From: Paractinoplanes durhamensis
GTDB taxonomy: Bacteria; Actinomycetota; Actinomycetes; Mycobacteriales; Micromonosporaceae
Length of the DNA stretch: 64,000 nt
Direction: 5' to 3'
NCBI RefSeq assembly: GCF_016862175.1
Contig: NZ_BOML01000006.1
Location: 62,001-126,000, forward strand
The notes beneath the pieces were generated by a model. That model saw only the letters and a list, made by a program, of their open reading frames with translations, was not told where the DNA came from and made no database searches. The position numbers and the translations under genes are program-made. Shown piece by piece: positions 53,498-62,215 of this stretch (position 1 is its first letter; each line of letters begins with the position of its first letter).

Positions 53498-53740
53498 ATG
53501 TTGACCATGTATTCGACGTCCTGGTGCGGATATTGCCACCGCCTCAAGTCACAGCTTGACCGAGAGGGCATCGCCTACGACGTCGTCGACATCGAGCAGG
53601 ACGAGGCGGCGGCGGAGTTCGTGCAGAACGTGAACGGCGGCAACCGCACCGTCCCGACGCTGCGATTCGCGGACGACTCGGCGCTCACCAACCCGTCGAT
53701 CATCCAGGTGAAGCAGCACCTCGCGGCCATCGCGGCCTGA
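53498..53740 (+). CDS. mrx1: Mycoredoxin-1 (glutaredoxin-like)
   Basis: An 80-aa thioredoxin-fold protein from ATG 53498. The active site C10-G-Y-C13 follows the first strand and W9; T-V-P-T supplies the cis-Pro loop near residue 51, and a C-terminal helix completes the fold. C-G-Y-C and the size match mycoredoxin-1 (Rv3198A), which reduces mycothiol mixed disulfides. Its neighbourhood, divergent from uvrD2 and close to nudC, is the same as in mycobacteria. ACCTGACCG precedes the start without a strong ribosome site. A terminator hairpin follows directly. Confidence 0.93.
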   Translation: MLTMYSTSWCGYCHRLKSQLDREGIAYDVVDIEQDEAAAEFVQNVNGGNRTVPTLRFADDSALTNPSIIQVKQHLAAIAA

Positions 53741-53750
53741 TCCATCGCCG

Positions 53751-53777
53751 AGCGCGGCATCCATCGGATGCCGCGCT
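53751..53777 (+). terminator. Terminator after mrx1
   Basis: A perfect 12-bp stem (AGCGCGGCATCC / GGATGCCGCGCT) with an ATC loop, ten bases after the stop, followed by TCGCGTTTCTC. Confidence 0.85.
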
Positions 53778-53846
53778 TCGCGTTTCTCTCCCGGTCCGTG
53801 CACCGGAAATTCCTTGCGGGTGTACGCGGTGAGCGCCGTCCCCGCC

Positions 53847-54611
53847 TCACGCGGGAACGAGCGCGTCCGCCTTCTCCTCGGCGTCCGCGATGATCGCGTC
53901 GAGTTCCTGCTCGCCCAGCGCCAGCTCGTCGGCGATCGAGGCGAACAGCAGCAGGTGCACGGCGAGCCGGATGCCGCCGTCGATGTCGCCGATCGGGACG
54001 ATCTCGCCGAGCGCGTGCCGCACCAGCATCTCGGCGTCGAGCATCGGCAGGGCCGCGCTGGCGTGCTCGTGCACGGCCAGGGCCACGGTGCGGCTGATCT
54101 CGGCGAGCGGGCTGTCCGGCTCGAACCGGCGGCGCACCACCAGACCGAAAGCGATCTCCCACACGCGCCGCGCCGACTCGTCCACGTCGCCGGCCGGCGT
54201 GCCGTAGCGCGCGGGCGCGTCGTCCCGGGCGGCCTGCCGTAGGTAGCGGCCGGCGTCGGTGTGGATCTCGCCGGCCTGCCGGGTGGTGCCGGGCGGCAGC
54301 TGGCCGGAGAGCGCGCCCACCGTGCGCGTCGGTTCCGCGCGCGGCCGGTCGCCGGTCGCCGCGCGCTGCTCGGCGGCCGGATCCGGGCGAGCGGAGCGGC
54401 GGCGGTTCCGGCCCGCGTCGGCGGGCTGCGGCTCGGCCGCCCCCGCAAGCTGCTCGGCCGACTGCTCGGCGCTCTGCTCGGTGAAGTCATCCGGGCGGGC
54501 CGACCGGCGGCGACTCCGCGCCGCGTCGACCGCCGGCTGCGCCTCGGGCACGTCGGCCACCTGCTCGGCGATCTCGGCGTGCCGGGTGGGTCGACGCCGG
54601 TTCTTGCTCAC
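53847..54611 (-). CDS. Hypothetical protein with low-complexity N-terminus
   Basis: A 254-aa protein from GTG 54611, overlapping the previous gene's stop as GTGA. Residues 1-110 are disordered-looking, with two copies of an R-R-R-S-A-R-P-D motif (about 34-41 and 70-77) and Gln/Ala/Glu stretches. Residues 120-254 are helical and acidic, ending in a Glu/Asp-rich helix. No family recognised. Tight coupling with the 161-aa hypothetical upstream suggests both act together. The basic repeats could bind nucleic acid, which is a guess from composition. Confidence 0.65.
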   Translation of the reverse strand: MSKNRRRPTRHAEIAEQVADVPEAQPAVDAARSRRRSARPDDFTEQSAEQSAEQLAGAAEPQPADAGRNRRRSARPDPAAEQRAATGDRPRAEPTRTVGALSGQLPPGTTRQAGEIHTDAGRYLRQAARDDAPARYGTPAGDVDESARRVWEIAFGLVVRRRFEPDSPLAEISRTVALAVHEHASAALPMLDAEMLVRHALGEIVPIGDIDGGIRLAVHLLLFASIADELALGEQELDAIIADAEEKADALVPA

Positions 54612-55093
54612 ATCGACCTCCGGCCGACGACGCGGTTGCGCGGGCGATCGAAGCGGGCGACCCGCTTCTCGGCCTGGTCGACGAGCGCGAACAGCTCGGC
54701 GGCGGGTACACCCGGGGGCCGGGTCAGGTCGCCGATGACGTGGCAGATCAACTCGAAGCGGCGTAGCTCCGGCACGCCGTGCGCCAGCTCCGGCTCACCG
54801 ATGGCTCCGCGGATCATCGCCTCGGTCTCCCGGGCCAGCTCGCCCTCGGCCGGCAGCGCTTGGTACTCGAGCAGGTCGCGCGCGTAGCGGGTGATGTCGC
54901 GCGGGTCCCGCCCGACGAAGCTGCGGCGGACCGCCACGGTGAAGAGCTCGCGCAGCAGCCGGACGGAGCGCGGCGAATCGCTGAGACGAGACAGCGACCG
55001 CGCCGGGCGCTCCTCCCCCATTGCTTCGAGGATGAGCCGGCCCGCCGCGGTCGCCGCTTTGTCTAATGTCCCGGTTTGCCCCACATGGGGCAC
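54608..55093 (-). CDS. Hypothetical helical protein
   Basis: A 161-aa protein from GTG 55093; GTG 55084 is an alternative. Composition is rich in Arg, Glu, Leu and Ala and predicts mostly helices; a D-P-R-D-I-T-R-Y-A-R-D-L-L-E-Y segment near 62-76 is the most distinctive stretch. No domain recognised. A TGCCCCA-CA-TGGGGCA inverted repeat (55077-55092) covers the start codon and could be an operator. It overlaps the next gene by 4 bp and starts 12 bp after the PhyH gene stop. Confidence 0.65.
   Translation of the reverse strand: MPHVGQTGTLDKAATAAGRLILEAMGEERPARSLSRLSDSPRSVRLLRELFTVAVRRSFVGRDPRDITRYARDLLEYQALPAEGELARETEAMIRGAIGEPELAHGVPELRRFELICHVIGDLTRPPGVPAAELFALVDQAEKRVARFDRPRNRVVGRRSM
55077..55092. 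repeat. Inverted repeat at the start of the 161-aa hypothetical gene
   Basis: Seven-base arms TGCCCCA and TGGGGCA with a two-base spacer overlap the GTG start. Operator function is possible but unsupported beyond symmetry and position. Confidence 0.3.
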
Positions 55094-55105
55094 TCTAACG
55101 GGTGC

Positions 55106-55993
55106 TTACGGGATGAGAGCCGGAATGCTCGAGTCGAGCAGGCCCCGCTCCTTGAGCGCACCGTAGAGCGGGGTGGTCTCCGGGAAGTGGCCCCAGGCGT
55201 GGTCACCGCTGCCGTCGCCGGCGTGACCGAGGAGCTGCTTCTGCACCGGGTTGAGGCTGTCGAACCAGTCCTGCTTCGGCAGGTCGGCGATGTCGTCGCG
55301 ACCGGCGATCCAGCGCGGGGTGTAGCCGAAGAACGCGCCCATGCGGGTGAAGGGCGAGTAGTTGTCCGAGCGCGCGTGCCAGATGCGGCGGTCGAAGACG
55401 ACCAGGTCGCCGGGGTTCGCGGTGATCTGGGTCGCGCCCTCGGGCTCCGGCCACGGAACGCCCCGGCTCGGCGGGCCGGGCAGCCAGTTGGTCTTGTGGC
55501 TACCGGGGATCACGGTGAAGTTGCCGCGACCGGTCTCGCTCACGTCGGAGAACCAGAACGCCAGCTTCACCGAGAACATCGGGCGCGGGTCGGTCTCGAT
55601 CTCGCGGTTCTGCCGGCCACCGTCCTGGTGCCAGTGCCACCACTCCTTGGTCTTCTCGTGGATCTGCGGGTGCACGTCCACGTGGGAGTGGTAGATGTGA
55701 ATGTTCCAGCCCAGCAGCGACCAGATGTACTTGAACGCGGTCGGGTGATCGATCAGGTAGGCCAGCTCGGGGACCGACGTGATCGCGGAGAGCTGGTGCA
55801 GGGCGCCGGTCGCGTTAAGGCCGTGGCCGCCGGGCTGCTGCGCCCGCTCGTACGCGCCCTGGATCGCGTTCTGCCCCTTCTCGATCTCGCTCTCGCTGAG
55901 CACCCCAGGAACGACGAGGATTCCGTCCCGGTCGAACTGGGCACGCTCGTCGTCCGTCATGGGGGTCCATGCGGGCGCTTCCACCTGCGTCAT
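55106..55993 (-). CDS. Phytanoyl-CoA dioxygenase (PhyH)-family Fe(II)/2-oxoglutarate oxygenase
   Basis: A 295-aa protein from ATG 55993. The iron ligands are H122 and D124 in W-H-W-H-Q-D-G-G and H206 in D-R-R-I-W-H-A-R; R217 in F-T-R-M-G is the likely 2-oxoglutarate anchor. Length and pattern match the PhyH/EctD-related group that hydroxylates unactivated carbons. The N-terminus (D-D-E-R-A-Q-F-D-R-D-G-I-L-V-V-P-G) is typical. Cytoplasmic. It lies 102 bp downstream of nudC on the same strand. The substrate cannot be identified; no ectoine genes are nearby. Confidence 0.9.
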   Translation of the reverse strand: MTQVEAPAWTPMTDDERAQFDRDGILVVPGVLSESEIEKGQNAIQGAYERAQQPGGHGLNATGALHQLSAITSVPELAYLIDHPTAFKYIWSLLGWNIHIYHSHVDVHPQIHEKTKEWWHWHQDGGRQNREIETDPRPMFSVKLAFWFSDVSETGRGNFTVIPGSHKTNWLPGPPSRGVPWPEPEGATQITANPGDLVVFDRRIWHARSDNYSPFTRMGAFFGYTPRWIAGRDDIADLPKQDWFDSLNPVQKQLLGHAGDGSGDHAWGHFPETTPLYGALKERGLLDSSIPALIP

Positions 55994-56095
55994 CGAATAT
56001 CCACCTCTCGGTCTTTGTATTTCGAGACGCGGTGGAGGCCCGTTTTGGTTACTCGGGAAGCAGAAAACTTCTCTACTTAGAGCAACTTCGATCCA

Positions 56096-57058
56096 CTATC
56101 GGCCGAAACCGCCCAACCAGGTCTCAATCAGGTAGAACGCGATAGAGGATCGCATAGGAAGGCTCATCCTGATGCCCGTATCCGGGTGAACAAAGCCCCC
56201 GGCGATCATCTTGGCGACGTCGTCCCGCGTGAACCAGTGAGCCTCGTCGATCTCCTCCGGGTCGAGGCGCATCGGCGTGTCCGGGTCGGCGGTGGCGTGG
56301 AAACCGAGCATCAGCGAGCCGGGGAACGGCCACGACTGGCTTCCCGAATACGTCAAACCGGTCAGCCCGATGCCCACCTCCTCGGCCACCTCGCGCCAGA
56401 CCGCCGCCTCGGCCGACTCGCCGGGCTCGACGTAACCGGCCAGGCAGGAGAACCGGCGCACCTCGTCCGCCGTGGTGCCCCAGGTGGCGTTGTGCCCGAG
56501 CAGGCAGCGGCCGGCCGGGCCGGCCACCCCGTCGTGCACCAGCACGATCATCGCCGGATCGGTGCGCGGCCACATCATGTTGCCCTCGGCGTCGCGCCGG
56601 GCCCAGCCGGCCTCGACCACCTCGGTGGGCAACCCGGTGCGCGGCGAGAACCGATGGCTGAGGTGCCAGTTGCCGAGCGCCGCCGCGGCCGTGAACAGGC
56701 CCGCGTCCCGGTTGTCGAGCAGATGGCCGACGTCGCGCAGGCTGGCCGGCCGGGTGCCGTCGATTTCCGGCAACGGCGCGCTCACCGTCCAGAGCGAGGT
56801 GCCGTCCGGGTCGACGCCGAGGAACCAGTGCTCGCCCTCCGGCGCCTCGGTCGCGGGCAGCAGCACCAGCCCGGCGCTGCCGTCCGGCCGGTCGGCGACC
56901 AGGGCCCGGCCGCCCTTCGTCAGGTCGACCACGATCACCTGGCCACCGGTCCAGGCGTCGGCGAGCCAGGTCTCGTCCCGGCGCCGCAGGGCGGACCGGT
57001 CGAGGGTGCCCCGGGCCAGCGGCGGGACGTTGCCGGCGAACTCCGGCGGGATGGTCAC
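56096..57058 (-). CDS. nudC: NADH pyrophosphatase / NAD-RNA decapping-type Nudix hydrolase NudC
   Basis: A 320-aa protein from GTG 57058, overlapping the M16 stop as GTGA. The Nudix box G-x5-E-x7-R-E-x2-E-E-x-G is complete (about residues 206-228), followed by the NudC-specific S-Q-x-W-P-F-P-x-S motif. An N-terminal NUDIX-like domain precedes it. The zinc ribbon that normally separates the domains is degenerate: the region around H-R-F-S-P-R-T-G has none of the four expected cysteines. The enzyme hydrolyses NAD(H) to NMN(H) and AMP. Position next to mrx1/uvrD2 parallels M. tuberculosis Rv3199c. Confidence 0.92.
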   Translation of the reverse strand: MTIPPEFAGNVPPLARGTLDRSALRRRDETWLADAWTGGQVIVVDLTKGGRALVADRPDGSAGLVLLPATEAPEGEHWFLGVDPDGTSLWTVSAPLPEIDGTRPASLRDVGHLLDNRDAGLFTAAAALGNWHLSHRFSPRTGLPTEVVEAGWARRDAEGNMMWPRTDPAMIVLVHDGVAGPAGRCLLGHNATWGTTADEVRRFSCLAGYVEPGESAEAAVWREVAEEVGIGLTGLTYSGSQSWPFPGSLMLGFHATADPDTPMRLDPEEIDEAHWFTRDDVAKMIAGGFVHPDTGIRMSLPMRSSIAFYLIETWLGGFGR

Positions 57059-58374
57059 GCGGCGCCTTGCTCGACCGTGGCGAGCGCGGACAGCGGCGCG
57101 GCGATCTTCTCGGCATCGCCCAGGACGACGGTGACCGCCTGGGCCGGGGCCAGGAAGCGGGACGCCACGTCGGCGACCTGGTCGAGCGTCGTGGTGGCCA
57201 GCGCGGCCGAGTGTTCGCGCAGGTGCTCCAGGCGCAGGCCGAAGCTCGCATACATGCTCGCCAGGCCGGCCAGCCCGGCCTGGGTGGACATGCCCAGCCG
57301 CAGGGTGCCGAGGGCGTAGTTGCGGGCCTGCTCGAGCTCCTCCTCGCCGGGCGGGAGGCTGGCGATGCGGCCCAGCTCGTAGAGGGTCTCCAGCAGCGAC
57401 GGGCCGGTCACCTCGGTGGCGACCTCGGCCGCGACCATCAGTGCCGAGCCGGCCAGGTAGTGCTCGATCGAGGTGTGCGGGCCGTACGTGTAGCCCTTGT
57501 CCTCGCGGAGGTTCTCCACCCAGCGGGAGGAGAAGTAGCCGCCGAAGATCAGGTTGGCCAGTTGGAGCGGAGCGTACTGCGGGTCGGTGCGGGGCACCGC
57601 GGGCAGCGCCATCCGCAGCGAGGACTGCACCGAGCCGGGCCGGTCGACCAGCAGCAGCGGGCCGGGCTCGAGCGGCGGCACGGCCGGCGTCGTCTCGTCC
57701 CGGCCGGGGCCGGTCCAGCTGCCGAGTGCCTTCTCGGCGGCATCGATCGCCTTCTCCGGGTTGATGTCGCCGACCAGCACCAGCACCGCGCCGTTCGGCC
57801 GGACCCGGTCGGCGTGCAGGCTGCGCAGCTGGCCGGGGCGGACCGCGCGGACCTGCTCGGGCTCGGGAGTCTGCACCGCGTACGGGTGGTTGCCGTACAT
57901 CCGCTTGAGCAGCGCCGTCCGGGCCAGGTGCGCGGGCTGCATGAGCGCCACCTGGATGTGGTCGACCAGGCGGTCCCGCTCGGTGGCGACCTCGGCCTTC
58001 GGGTAGGCCGGGTCGGTGAGCACCGAGGCCAGGATCTCCAGCATCCGGTCCAGCCCGCCGGCCAGCGCGTTGCCGGTGATCAGCAGCCGGTCCGGGTCGA
58101 GACCCGCGGACAGCCCGCCGCCGACCGCCTGCAGCTCGGCCGCGATGTCGATGCTCGACATCGTGCCGGTGCCGGTGAACAGCGACTGGGACAGCAGGGT
58201 CGCCCGGGGCAGCGGCGCCTTGCTGAACGGCACCCGCAACCGCAGCTCGACCAGCGGCACCGAGGCGCGCCGGATGGCGATCACCGTCAGCCCGCCGGGC
58301 AGCGTGCGCTCGACCTGCTTGGGCAGTTTGAGCTTGGCGTCGGGGACGAGGTCGGGCAGGGTATGGACGTTCAT
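57055..58374 (-). CDS. M16-family peptidase, non-catalytic subunit
   Basis: A 439-aa protein from ATG 58374, overlapping the stop of the active M16 gene as ATGA. It has the two-domain M16B architecture (N-terminal L-P-G-G-L-T-V-I-A, C-terminal F-S-S-R-W-V-E-N-L-R-E-D-K-G-Y-T-Y-G), but the H-x-x-E-H zinc motif is missing. The R...Y pair of the C-terminal domain is retained, as in partner subunits of heterodimeric M16B peptidases. It therefore probably forms a heterodimer with the upstream-encoded catalytic subunit. Followed by nudC in the same operon. Confidence 0.9.
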   Translation of the reverse strand: MNVHTLPDLVPDAKLKLPKQVERTLPGGLTVIAIRRASVPLVELRLRVPFSKAPLPRATLLSQSLFTGTGTMSSIDIAAELQAVGGGLSAGLDPDRLLITGNALAGGLDRMLEILASVLTDPAYPKAEVATERDRLVDHIQVALMQPAHLARTALLKRMYGNHPYAVQTPEPEQVRAVRPGQLRSLHADRVRPNGAVLVLVGDINPEKAIDAAEKALGSWTGPGRDETTPAVPPLEPGPLLLVDRPGSVQSSLRMALPAVPRTDPQYAPLQLANLIFGGYFSSRWVENLREDKGYTYGPHTSIEHYLAGSALMVAAEVATEVTGPSLLETLYELGRIASLPPGEEELEQARNYALGTLRLGMSTQAGLAGLASMYASFGLRLEHLREHSAALATTTLDQVADVASRFLAPAQAVTVVLGDAEKIAAPLSALATVEQGAA

Positions 58375-59678
58375 GAAGCAGCTCCGGGGAGGACCTCGAC
58401 GGTGGCGCGCCGGTCGGGGCGCAGGGCGGCGGCGGCGGTGACGATCTGGGCCTCGGTGACCTCACCGACCAGCTTCGGCAGCTCGTTGAGCAGCTCGGGG
58501 CGGCCGCGCTGCAACTCCAGAACAGCCATCGGCAGGGCCCGGCCGAGCACCGCGTCGGTGTCGCGCAGCAGGTGGGTGGCGATGCGGGCCTGGGTGCGCT
58601 CGAGCTCGCCGGGGGTGAGGCCGTCGTGGACCAGCCGGTCGATCTCCTCGTCGACGGTGCGCAGCACCTTCTCCGAATCGCCGCCGGGCGGCATGTGCGC
58701 CTGCAGCAGCAGCGCGGTCGGGTTGCGCACCTGGAACTCGTCGCCCATGAAGCCGAGGTAACCGCCGATGGTGGTCACCGAGCGGTCCCGCTGGACCAGG
58801 CGCTCGACCAGCCGGGACGCCTCGCCGTCGGTGAGCACCTCGGCGAGCACCACGAACGGCAGGTAGCCGGCGAAGTCGGCGATCGGGTCGGGCACCCGCC
58901 AGGCGCTGGCCACCCCACCGAGCGGGGCGAGCCGGTCGGTGTAGACGTCGCGGCGCTCGGCGTCGAGGCCGGGCTCGTCGAAGTCGGGCAGCTTCGGGGC
59001 CGGGCGGGCCGGAACGTCGCCGAAGTGCCGCTGGATCATCGCGGTCGCCGCGGCCACGTCGAAGTCACCGGCCACCGCCAGGGTGGCGTTGCCGGCGGCG
59101 TAATAGCGGTCGAAGAAGGCCTTGGCGTCGTCGACGGTGGCGCTGTCCAGATCACCGAACGAGCCGTAGCCGTCGTGCGAGTTGGCGAAGGTGGAGAACA
59201 TCACCGGCGGGAGCTTGAGCCAGGGGAACCCGCCATACGGCCGGTTCAGCACGTTGACCCGGATCTCCTCCTTGACCACGTCGATCTGGTTGAGGAGGTT
59301 TTCCTCGGTGAGGCGCGGCCCGCGCATGCGGTCGGCCTCGAGGAAGAGCGCCCGTTCGAGGGCGCCGGCCGGCAGCACCTCGAAGTAGTCGGTGTAATCG
59401 AGGTGGGTCGAGCCGTTGAAGGTGCCCCCGGCGCCCTGCACATGCCGGAAGTGGGCGAGCTTCTCGAGGTTTTCCGAGCCCTGGAACATCAGGTGCTCGA
59501 AGAGGTGGGCGAAGCCCGTGCGCCCCTCCGGCTCGGAGCGGATGCCCACGTCGTAGACCACCGCAACCCCCACGACGGGGGCGCTGCGATCGGGCGTGAG
59601 CACCACCCGCAAGCCGTTGTCCAGGGTGAATCGCTCCACCGGGTACTTCGTTGCGGGGATCTTTCTGCTGCGCGCCAC
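58371..59678 (-). CDS. M16-family zinc peptidase, catalytic subunit
   Basis: A 435-aa protein from GTG 59678. The inverted zinc motif H58-L-F-E61-H62 is intact in F-A-H-L-F-E-H-L-M-F-Q-G, with the downstream Glu in V-V-K-E-E-I about 76 residues later as third ligand. Typical length for M16B subunits (about 430). It degrades peptides or processes proteins in the cytoplasm. First gene of a three-gene coupled unit (catalytic M16, non-catalytic M16, nudC), transcribed away from the Rrf2 regulator with about 180 bp of shared upstream DNA. Confidence 0.92.
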   Translation of the reverse strand: MARSRKIPATKYPVERFTLDNGLRVVLTPDRSAPVVGVAVVYDVGIRSEPEGRTGFAHLFEHLMFQGSENLEKLAHFRHVQGAGGTFNGSTHLDYTDYFEVLPAGALERALFLEADRMRGPRLTEENLLNQIDVVKEEIRVNVLNRPYGGFPWLKLPPVMFSTFANSHDGYGSFGDLDSATVDDAKAFFDRYYAAGNATLAVAGDFDVAAATAMIQRHFGDVPARPAPKLPDFDEPGLDAERRDVYTDRLAPLGGVASAWRVPDPIADFAGYLPFVVLAEVLTDGEASRLVERLVQRDRSVTTIGGYLGFMGDEFQVRNPTALLLQAHMPPGGDSEKVLRTVDEEIDRLVHDGLTPGELERTQARIATHLLRDTDAVLGRALPMAVLELQRGRPELLNELPKLVGEVTEAQIVTAAAALRPDRRATVEVLPGAAS

Positions 59679-59765
59679 GAACTGACATTAGCGCGCTGCG
59701 TGTAGGCCGTGGCCACGGCAGGTCACCGGAGGCTCACTCGATCGGTCCCGCTATGCGGTCCGCCC

Positions 59766-59812
59766 TTGACGCGGCAATCCCACCTCGTCCATTATTCCCA
59801 TCCATCGGATAG
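59766..59812 (+). promoter_or_regulatory. Promoter and putative operator of the Rrf2-ABC importer operon
   Basis: TTGACG (59766-59771) and CATTAT (59790-59795) with an 18-bp spacer form a good sigma-A-type promoter for an actinobacterium. Just downstream, an imperfect inverted repeat ATCC-ATC-GGAT, extended to CCATCC/GGATAGG (about 59799-59812), covers the expected transcription start. That is a natural place for a repressor such as the Rrf2 protein encoded by the first gene. Confidence 0.5.
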
Positions 59813-59859
59813 GTAAAGCAGAGTTTCGCAACCGGGAGACCGGAGAGGAGGGCCGGATC

Positions 59860-60291
59860 GTGTATGTGTCGGCGCGCACCGACTATGCCGTCCGAGCCAT
59901 GCTCGCCATCACGGCCGAGCATCCCCACCTGGTCAAGGCCGCCGGCCTGGCCGCGACGCAGGACATCCCACTGAGCTTCTTACAGGGGATCCTGCTCGAT
60001 CTCCGGCGTGCCGGCCTCCTGCACAGCCACCGCGGCGTCGACGGCGGTTACGCCCTCGCCCGGGCCGCCACCGAGATCACCGTCGGTGACGTCGTCCGAG
60101 CGGTCGGTGGAGCGTTGACCACCGTCCGCGGCATGCCCACCGCCACTGCCACCTACCACGGCGCGGCCTCCGGGCTACGCGACGTGTGGGTCGCCGTCGA
60201 GGAAGCCATCGAGGGCGTCGTCGACCACAAGACCTTGGCCGAACTCTCCCGCTTGGCCAAAACGCACCAACCCTCCCCGATAAAACACTAG
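59860..60291 (+). CDS. Rrf2-family transcriptional regulator
   Basis: A 143-aa protein from GTG 59860, with GGAGG eight bases upstream. The N-terminal winged helix (S-A-R-T-D-Y-A-V-R-A-M, then I-P-L-S-F-L-Q-G-I-L-L-D-L-R-R-A-G-L-L-H-S-H-R-G-V-D-G-G-Y) is standard Rrf2. It has no cysteine at all, so it cannot hold an IscR/NsrR-type iron-sulfur cluster and belongs with CymR-like members. It starts an operon with an ABC importer eight bases downstream. Inference: it controls uptake in response to sulfur or cysteine status. Confidence 0.9.
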   Translation: MYVSARTDYAVRAMLAITAEHPHLVKAAGLAATQDIPLSFLQGILLDLRRAGLLHSHRGVDGGYALARAATEITVGDVVRAVGGALTTVRGMPTATATYHGAASGLRDVWVAVEEAIEGVVDHKTLAELSRLAKTHQPSPIKH

Positions 60292-60298
60292 GAGTGAG

Positions 60299-61405
60299 AT
60301 GAGCTCCCCCACCTTTCCGCAGCTGGGCGCTGGGCTACCGCGGCGGCGAGTGTTCGCCATCGCCGGCGCTTTGCTGACCGCATCCGCCCTCGCGGCTTGC
60401 GGCGACGATGACGACGAAGCCCCCACGACGTCCGCGTCCGGTGGCGCCGAGGCGTCCGCGATCCGGCTGGGTTACTTCCCGAACATCACCCACGCGCCCG
60501 CCCTGGTCGGCGTCAACAAGAACCTCTTCGCCGAGGCGCTGGGCAGCACCAAGCTCGACCCCAAGACCTTCAACGCCGGCCCGGCCGCGATCGAGGCGCT
60601 CGTCTCCGGCGCGATCGACGCCACCTACATCGGCCCGAACCCGGCGATCAACAGCTGGTCGCAGTCCAAGGGCCAGTCCCTGAAGATCATCGCGGGCAGC
60701 ACCTCGGGCGGTGCCGGCCTGGTGGTCAAGCCGACCATCAACGGCGTCGCCGACCTCAAGGGCAAGAAGCTCGCCACCCCGCAGCTGGGCAACACCCAGG
60801 ACGTCGCGCTGCGGGCCTGGCTCAAGTCGAACAACCTCAACGCCGACGCCCAGGGCGGCGGCGACGTGTCGATCCTGCCGCAGGACAACGCCACCGCACT
60901 GCAGGCCTTCCAGCAGGGCTCGATCGACGGCGCCTGGGTCCCGGAGCCGTTCCTCAGCCGGTATCAACTCGAGGCCGGCGGCAAGCTGCTGGTCAACGAG
61001 AAGGACCTGTGGACCGACACGAGCGGCCAGTTCGTCACTACCCACGTGATCGTCAGCCAGGAGTTCCTGAAGAAGTACCCGGGGACGGTCACGAAGCTGA
61101 TCCAGGGGCACCTGAAGGCGCTCGACTTCATCAAGTCCAGCGACGCGGACGCCCAGAAGGCGGCCAACGCCCAGATCGAGGCCCTCAGCGGTAAGCCGCT
61201 CAAGGACAACGTGCTGGCCGCCGCGTTCAAGAACCTGACGTTCACCGCCGACCCGATCGCCGCGTCGTTGTACACCAGCGCCAAGCACGCCGAGGAAGTC
61301 GGCCTGCTCAAGTCCGTCGACCTCAAGGGCATCTACGACCTCAATGCGCTGAACCAGCTGCTGACCGCAGCCGGCCAGCCGACGGTCAGCGACGCTGCGG
61401 CCTGA
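60299..61405 (+). CDS. ABC transporter substrate-binding lipoprotein, sulfonate/nitrate/taurine type
   Basis: A 368-aa protein from ATG 60299 with GGAG four bases upstream. The signal P-R-R-R-V-F-A-I-A-G... ends in the lipobox L-A-A-C34, so it is a lipoprotein; the R-R pair hints at Tat export. The mature part has the SsuA/TauA/NrtA-like pattern: L-G-Y-F-P-N-I-T-H-A-P-A, N-A-G-P-A-A-I-E-A-L near 90, G-P-N-P-A-I-N-S, and D-G-A-W-V-P-E-P-F. It delivers an oxyanion or organosulfonate to the permease. The ligand is uncertain: sulfonate is favoured by the Rrf2 context, nitrate is possible. Confidence 0.9.
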   Translation: MSSPTFPQLGAGLPRRRVFAIAGALLTASALAACGDDDDEAPTTSASGGAEASAIRLGYFPNITHAPALVGVNKNLFAEALGSTKLDPKTFNAGPAAIEALVSGAIDATYIGPNPAINSWSQSKGQSLKIIAGSTSGGAGLVVKPTINGVADLKGKKLATPQLGNTQDVALRAWLKSNNLNADAQGGGDVSILPQDNATALQAFQQGSIDGAWVPEPFLSRYQLEAGGKLLVNEKDLWTDTSGQFVTTHVIVSQEFLKKYPGTVTKLIQGHLKALDFIKSSDADAQKAANAQIEALSGKPLKDNVLAAAFKNLTFTADPIAASLYTSAKHAEEVGLLKSVDLKGIYDLNALNQLLTAAGQPTVSDAAA

Positions 61406-61423
61406 TCCTCCCAGGGAGAGCCA

Positions 61424-62204
<781 letters not shown>

Positions 62205-62215
<11 letters not shown>

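Noticed and set aside
55106..55993. Ectoine hydroxylase (EctD)
   Set aside because: PhyH family motifs are present but no ectABC genes are nearby and the specific EctD signature is not evident.
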